Assembly: GCA_036001225.1 (NCBI GenBank)
Contig: DASYUM010000184.1
Span: 1-17,499 of the forward strand
Length of the DNA: 17,499 nt
DNA from: DASYUM01 sp036001225
GTDB taxonomy: Bacteria; Methylomirabilota; Methylomirabilia; Rokubacteriales; DASRDR01
Direction of reading: 5' to 3'
Positions 14,483-17,499 of this stretch are shown here, in pieces; position 1 is the stretch's first letter; every line of letters begins with the position of its first letter. A model generated the notes under the pieces. That model searched no databases. It was not told the origin of the DNA and saw only the letters and a program-made list of their open reading frames with translations. The position numbers were made by a program, and so were the translations under genes.

Positions 14483-14739
14483 AGGAGCCTGTCAGAGATT
14501 CGGGCGCCGGCCGTCCGCAGTACCGCCGACCGTCAGGTGGTCCGCTCCGAGCGCGGGCTTTGCCCGCGCCATCTTTGGGTTCGCGCGCCTCGTCGCGCCC
14601 CCCAGCCCCGCGACGTCCTGCGGCGCGGTCTTTGGGGTCGCGCGCCTCGGACGGCGGGGCCCCAGCCCCGCGACGTCCTGCGGCGCGCCCTTCTTTTCTC
14701 CTGGGGAGGCCTCGGAGGGGTGTTCCGACACCCCTCCGA
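14483..14739 (-). repeat. 257-bp structured intergenic repeat, copy 2 (inverted)
   Basis: Same order of parts as copy 1 when read on the minus strand. The 12-bp terminal stem is at 14712-14739. Two tandem units follow: the first folds as in copy 1 (14649-14678); the second is 3 bases shorter and has instead a CGTCGCG/CGCGACG stem (14591-14597 with 14609-14615). Then come GCGCGGGC-AAA-GCCCGCGC (14551-14569) and the end GCTCCT (14483-14488). It differs from copy 1 by scattered substitutions and small indels, which cancel so that both are 257 bases. It sits between the pmbA stop and the cyclase gene. No U-run follows the terminal stem, so it is not a standard terminator for pmbA. Confidence 0.85.
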
Positions 14740-14744
14740 ATTAA

Positions 14745-16109
14745 CTAGTCGGGCGTGGCGCCGGTGAAGGCGAAGGCGGCCAGGTGAAGCGCCGGGACGC
14801 GGATCGAGCCGGCGTCGAAATCCCAGAGGTCGAGCCGCTGGAGCTTGAGGTCGCGGCCGACGTCGACCGTGCCGCCGAGCGCCTCGTGGTAGGACTGGGT
14901 GAAGCGGAGGTTGCGCACCGGATACGCCACCTCGCCGCGCTCGATGAGGAACGTCCCGTCGCGGGTCATGCCGGTCACCACGGTCTTGAGCGGGTGGACC
15001 CAGCGGGTGTACCAGAAGCGCGTCACGAGGATCCCGCGCGCGACCCCCGCCACCAGCGCCTCGCGCGGCCGGCCGCCCGGCTCCAGCCGCAGGTGCATCG
15101 GCAGCGAGGCGGGGGCGCTCGACGGCAGGGCGTGGCCCGTGTTGCGCGCGCCGTGGCGGGCGGCAGTCTGTGAGTCGTAGACGAGATGGCGAGCGACGCC
15201 ACGCTCGAGGAGGACGAGTCGCTCGGAGGGGACGCCCTCGAAGTCGAAGGGACGCGGCAGCCCGGCCGGGTCGTTGGGATCCTCGACCAGCGTGATCGGC
15301 TCGCCGGTCACCCGCTCCCCGAGCCGACCGGCCACGAAAGACCGCCCCTCCTCCACGGCAAGGCCGGTCAGCTGGCCGCCGAGGAATTCGACGATGTCGG
15401 CGACGGCGTAAGACTCGAGGACCACCTCGTAGACGCCGGCCGGCAGGTCGCGCGGCTGCTGCGCCCGGCGCGCCGTATCGATCGCCTCCCGGGCGACCGC
15501 CTCCACGTCGAGGCGGGCGAAGTCGGCGTCGACCCGGTCGGCGTAGCCGGAGCCGGCCTCCCCGAGGGCGACGGCCTGGGCTTCGGCCACCGAGCCGGCG
15601 TGGTAAGCCCAGGTGCCGTGCGAGTTGGCGACCGCGACCTCGTTCACCGTGGTCGCCACGTAGCCGGCCGCGCGGAGCCCCGCCGCCCGCGCCGGCCGGC
15701 AGACCAGCCCGGCGGCCCGGGCGCGCGCCTCGGGGGTGGCCGCGGCGGTCGCCCCCGCGACCGCCGACCGGCCGGGGGTCGCCGGCGCCGCCGGCAACCC
15801 GCTCCAAAGCGGGTTCTCGGGTGCCAGTCGCGCCAGCTCGGTGGCCCGGCGGGCGGCGTCGGTGACGCCGGCGGCGTCGAGGCGGTTCGACCAGACCGTC
15901 GCCACGCGCTTGCCGGCCACGACGCGGATCCGGAGGTCGGCGCTGGCCGCGGCCACGTTCTGATGGATCACGTTGTTGGCGAAGCGCGTCAGCGCCTGGC
16001 TCTGGGCGAGAACCAGCGCCTCGGTCTCGTCGCCCTCGGCGGCGCCGAGCGCCCGCTCCGCCGCCTCGCGCAGGAGGGCCTCCCCGAACCCGGCCCCGTC
16101 TCCGCTCAC
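14745..16109 (-). CDS. pmbA: TldD/PmbA family protein, PmbA (TldE)-like subunit
   Basis: 454 residues. PmbA/TldE pairs with TldD to form a metalloprotease that cuts unfolded peptides; in E. coli the pair matures microcin B17 and degrades the CcdA antitoxin. PmbA itself lacks the zinc-binding HExxxH, and none is seen here. Family-like parts: QALTRFANNVIHQN near the start, VATTVNEVAVANSHGTWAYH in the middle, PFDFEGVPSERLVLLERGVA, and the C-terminal TGMTRDGTFLIERGEVAYPV followed by VRNLRFTQSYHEALGG. The GTG start at 16109 overlaps the TldD stop as GTGA, so translation is coupled. Repeat copy 2 follows 5 bases after the stop. Confidence 0.9.
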   Translation of the reverse strand: MSGDGAGFGEALLREAAERALGAAEGDETEALVLAQSQALTRFANNVIHQNVAAASADLRIRVVAGKRVATVWSNRLDAAGVTDAARRATELARLAPENPLWSGLPAAPATPGRSAVAGATAAATPEARARAAGLVCRPARAAGLRAAGYVATTVNEVAVANSHGTWAYHAGSVAEAQAVALGEAGSGYADRVDADFARLDVEAVAREAIDTARRAQQPRDLPAGVYEVVLESYAVADIVEFLGGQLTGLAVEEGRSFVAGRLGERVTGEPITLVEDPNDPAGLPRPFDFEGVPSERLVLLERGVARHLVYDSQTAARHGARNTGHALPSSAPASLPMHLRLEPGGRPREALVAGVARGILVTRFWYTRWVHPLKTVVTGMTRDGTFLIERGEVAYPVRNLRFTQSYHEALGGTVDVGRDLKLQRLDLWDFDAGSIRVPALHLAAFAFTGATPD

Positions 16110-17499
16110 CGGAGGATGCCCACCCGCACGTCGCGGAAGCGCGCCGGCGCCGCCCCGTGCCCGGTGTGGGCGGATTGGCCGGGCTGGCCCTTTCCACAGT
16201 TCGGGGTCCCCCACATCACCCAGTCGGCCTCGCCGCAGACGGCATCGCACGAGCGCCAGAACTCCGGCGTGATCCCGGTATAGGTCGCGTTCCGGAGCAG
16301 AGCGCCCAGCTGGCCCCCCTTGATCTCCCAGGCGATCTCGGTTCCGAACTGGAAGTTCAGCCGGCGATCGTCGATGGACCAGGAGCGATTGGTGTCCATC
16401 AGGATGCCGTCGTCGGTGTCGGCGATGAGATCGGCCAGCCGCCAGCTCCCCGGCATGACCGACACATTGGTCATGCGGATGAGGGGCAGCCGGGCCCAGC
16501 CGTCGGCCCGCATGGCCCCGTTGCTGGCGCAGCCGAGGACGGCGGCGGTCTCCCGGCTCATCAGGTAGCCGACGAAGATCCCCTCCCGCACAGCCCAGCC
16601 CCGGCTGGCCGGCACCCCCTCGTCGTCGTAGCCGAAGGTGCCCAGGCCCCCCGGGAGCACGGAATCGATCTGGATGTTCACGTGCTCGCTCCCGTAGCGG
16701 AAGCTGCCGAGCCGGTCTCGGGTGAGGAACGAGGTGCCGGCGAAGGCCGCCTCGGTGCCGAGGACCCGGTCGAGCTCGATGGGATGCCCGCAAGATTCGT
16801 GGGTCTGCAGCGCCAGCTGGTTGCCGGACAGGATGACCGTCGTCCGCACGTCCTGCGGGCACGGCTTGGCCGACAGCAGGGCCACCGCCTGCTCGGCGAT
16901 CCGCGGCGCGTTCGCGACCAGGTCCTGCCGAAGGACGAACTCCCAGCCGCCGGTGTTCTGATGGCGGCCGCCCGAGTTCGGATACGACCGCCGCTGCATC
17001 TCGCCATCCCCGACGGCGTCGGCCTCGATCCCACAGCCGGTCTCGTAGAGGGTCTGGGTGATCTCGGCGCCTTCGGTGGAGGCGAAGAGCTTTTCCTCCC
17101 GCCGGATCTCGGCCGACGCCCGCGTCGTCCGCAGGCCCTTCACGCTCCGCATGGCCGCGTCGGCCCGGAGCAGGAGGTCCGCCCGCTCGCCGATCGGCAC
17201 CGCGAACGGGTCGATCTCGATCGGCGTGCGGTAGGCGGCGCGGACCGGTGGCGCCTCCGCCAACCGGACGTCGGCCTCCTTGATCAGCGCCGAGGCCTTC
17301 GCGATCGCCACCGCCAGCGCGGCCACCCGGTCGGCCTCGGCCGCGGTCAGGGTCTGGGAGGCCGCGAACCCCCACGCCCCATCGGCGATGGCCCGCACGC
17401 TGAACCCGGCCGCGTCGCTCCGCATCGCCGCCTCCAGGACGCCGTTGCGGACGAAGACCACCTCGACCTCGCGGTGGACGAAGCGGGCGTCGGCGTAGG
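16106..17499 (-). CDS. tldD: TldD metalloprotease subunit (N-terminus beyond the window)
   Basis: About 464 residues are visible; the 5' end lies outside the right edge. The frame is open to the edge with YADARFVHREVEVVFVRNG, the typical early TldD segment, so only a short N-terminus is missing. The zinc protease motif is THESCGHPIELDR (HExxxH form). Other family signatures are GTFGYDDEGVPA, FVGYLMSRETA, MTNVSVMPG, and near the C-terminus WGTPNCGKGQPGQSAHTGHG followed by ARFRDVRVG. It forms the active subunit with the PmbA-like product encoded directly downstream. No small peptide gene that could be a dedicated substrate is visible in the window. Confidence 0.95.
   Translation of the reverse strand, partial: YADARFVHREVEVVFVRNGVLEAAMRSDAAGFSVRAIADGAWGFAASQTLTAAEADRVAALAVAIAKASALIKEADVRLAEAPPVRAAYRTPIEIDPFAVPIGERADLLLRADAAMRSVKGLRTTRASAEIRREEKLFASTEGAEITQTLYETGCGIEADAVGDGEMQRRSYPNSGGRHQNTGGWEFVLRQDLVANAPRIAEQAVALLSAKPCPQDVRTTVILSGNQLALQTHESCGHPIELDRVLGTEAAFAGTSFLTRDRLGSFRYGSEHVNIQIDSVLPGGLGTFGYDDEGVPASRGWAVREGIFVGYLMSRETAAVLGCASNGAMRADGWARLPLIRMTNVSVMPGSWRLADLIADTDDGILMDTNRSWSIDDRRLNFQFGTEIAWEIKGGQLGALLRNATYTGITPEFWRSCDAVCGEADWVMWGTPNCGKGQPGQSAHTGHGAAPARFRDVRVGILR

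Noticed and set aside
14492..14731. Small frame in repeat copy 2 similar to one in copy 1
   Set aside because: It starts inside the terminal hairpin without a proper ribosome binding site and is frameshifted in the other copy; structure explains the conservation better. Kept as a low-interest finding only.
14745..17375. Single 876-codon frame covering pmbA and the region antisense-free upstream
   Set aside because: Upstream of 16109 this frame is a shadow of tldD, which is clearly coding in another frame (HExxxH motif and C-terminal signature). The real pmbA start is the coupled GTG.

Overview
The window comes from a bacterium of very high GC content (roughly 70%) with compact, largely co-directional gene packing. 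GTG and TTG starts are common, several neighbouring genes overlap, and third codon positions are almost always G or C. The combination of a PvlArgDC-type arginine decarboxylase, Thermus-like SpeD/SpeE and many long antisense shadow frames resembles uncultured lineages such as Candidatus Rokubacteria/Methylomirabilota. That placement is inference and cannot be settled from this sequence alone.

Region 1 to 5770 centres on a divergent polyamine locus. Leftward runs speD - speE - maf, possibly followed by an unidentified gene cut off by the left edge. Rightward runs pyruvoyl-dependent arginine decarboxylase - ureohydrolase (speB family) - class I SAM methyltransferase - rlmI-like 23S rRNA methyltransferase. 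A 268-bp, locally AT-rich spacer separates the two arms. It holds two back-to-back sigma70-like promoters, a 13-bp palindrome at the speD start site, and a hairpin in the other leader. Together the enzymes can take arginine to agmatine and on to spermidine, either through putrescine or, as in Thermus, through aminopropylagmatine. Both decarboxylases are self-cleaving pyruvoyl enzymes.

Region 5739 to 10972 holds a DedA-family membrane protein, a 257-bp structured repeat, a small lipoprotein, alanyl-tRNA synthetase (all genes on the minus strand), and a divergently transcribed predicted outer-membrane beta-barrel protein with a strong sigma70 promoter.

Region 10959 to the right edge holds, on the minus strand, a 1124-residue signalling protein (zinc ribbon, class III adenylate cyclase, STAND/AAA ATPase, TPR), a second, inverted copy of the 257-bp repeat, and a translationally coupled tldD-pmbA protease pair. 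tldD runs off the right edge.

The most unusual content is the repeat pair. Both copies have identical length, the same order of hairpins and an internal 60-bp tandem period. One divergent unit has lost one stem and has a different one available. The second most interesting point is the polyamine locus: a Thermus-like SpeE next to a ureohydrolase that has Tyr where the family's proton-shuttle His is expected.
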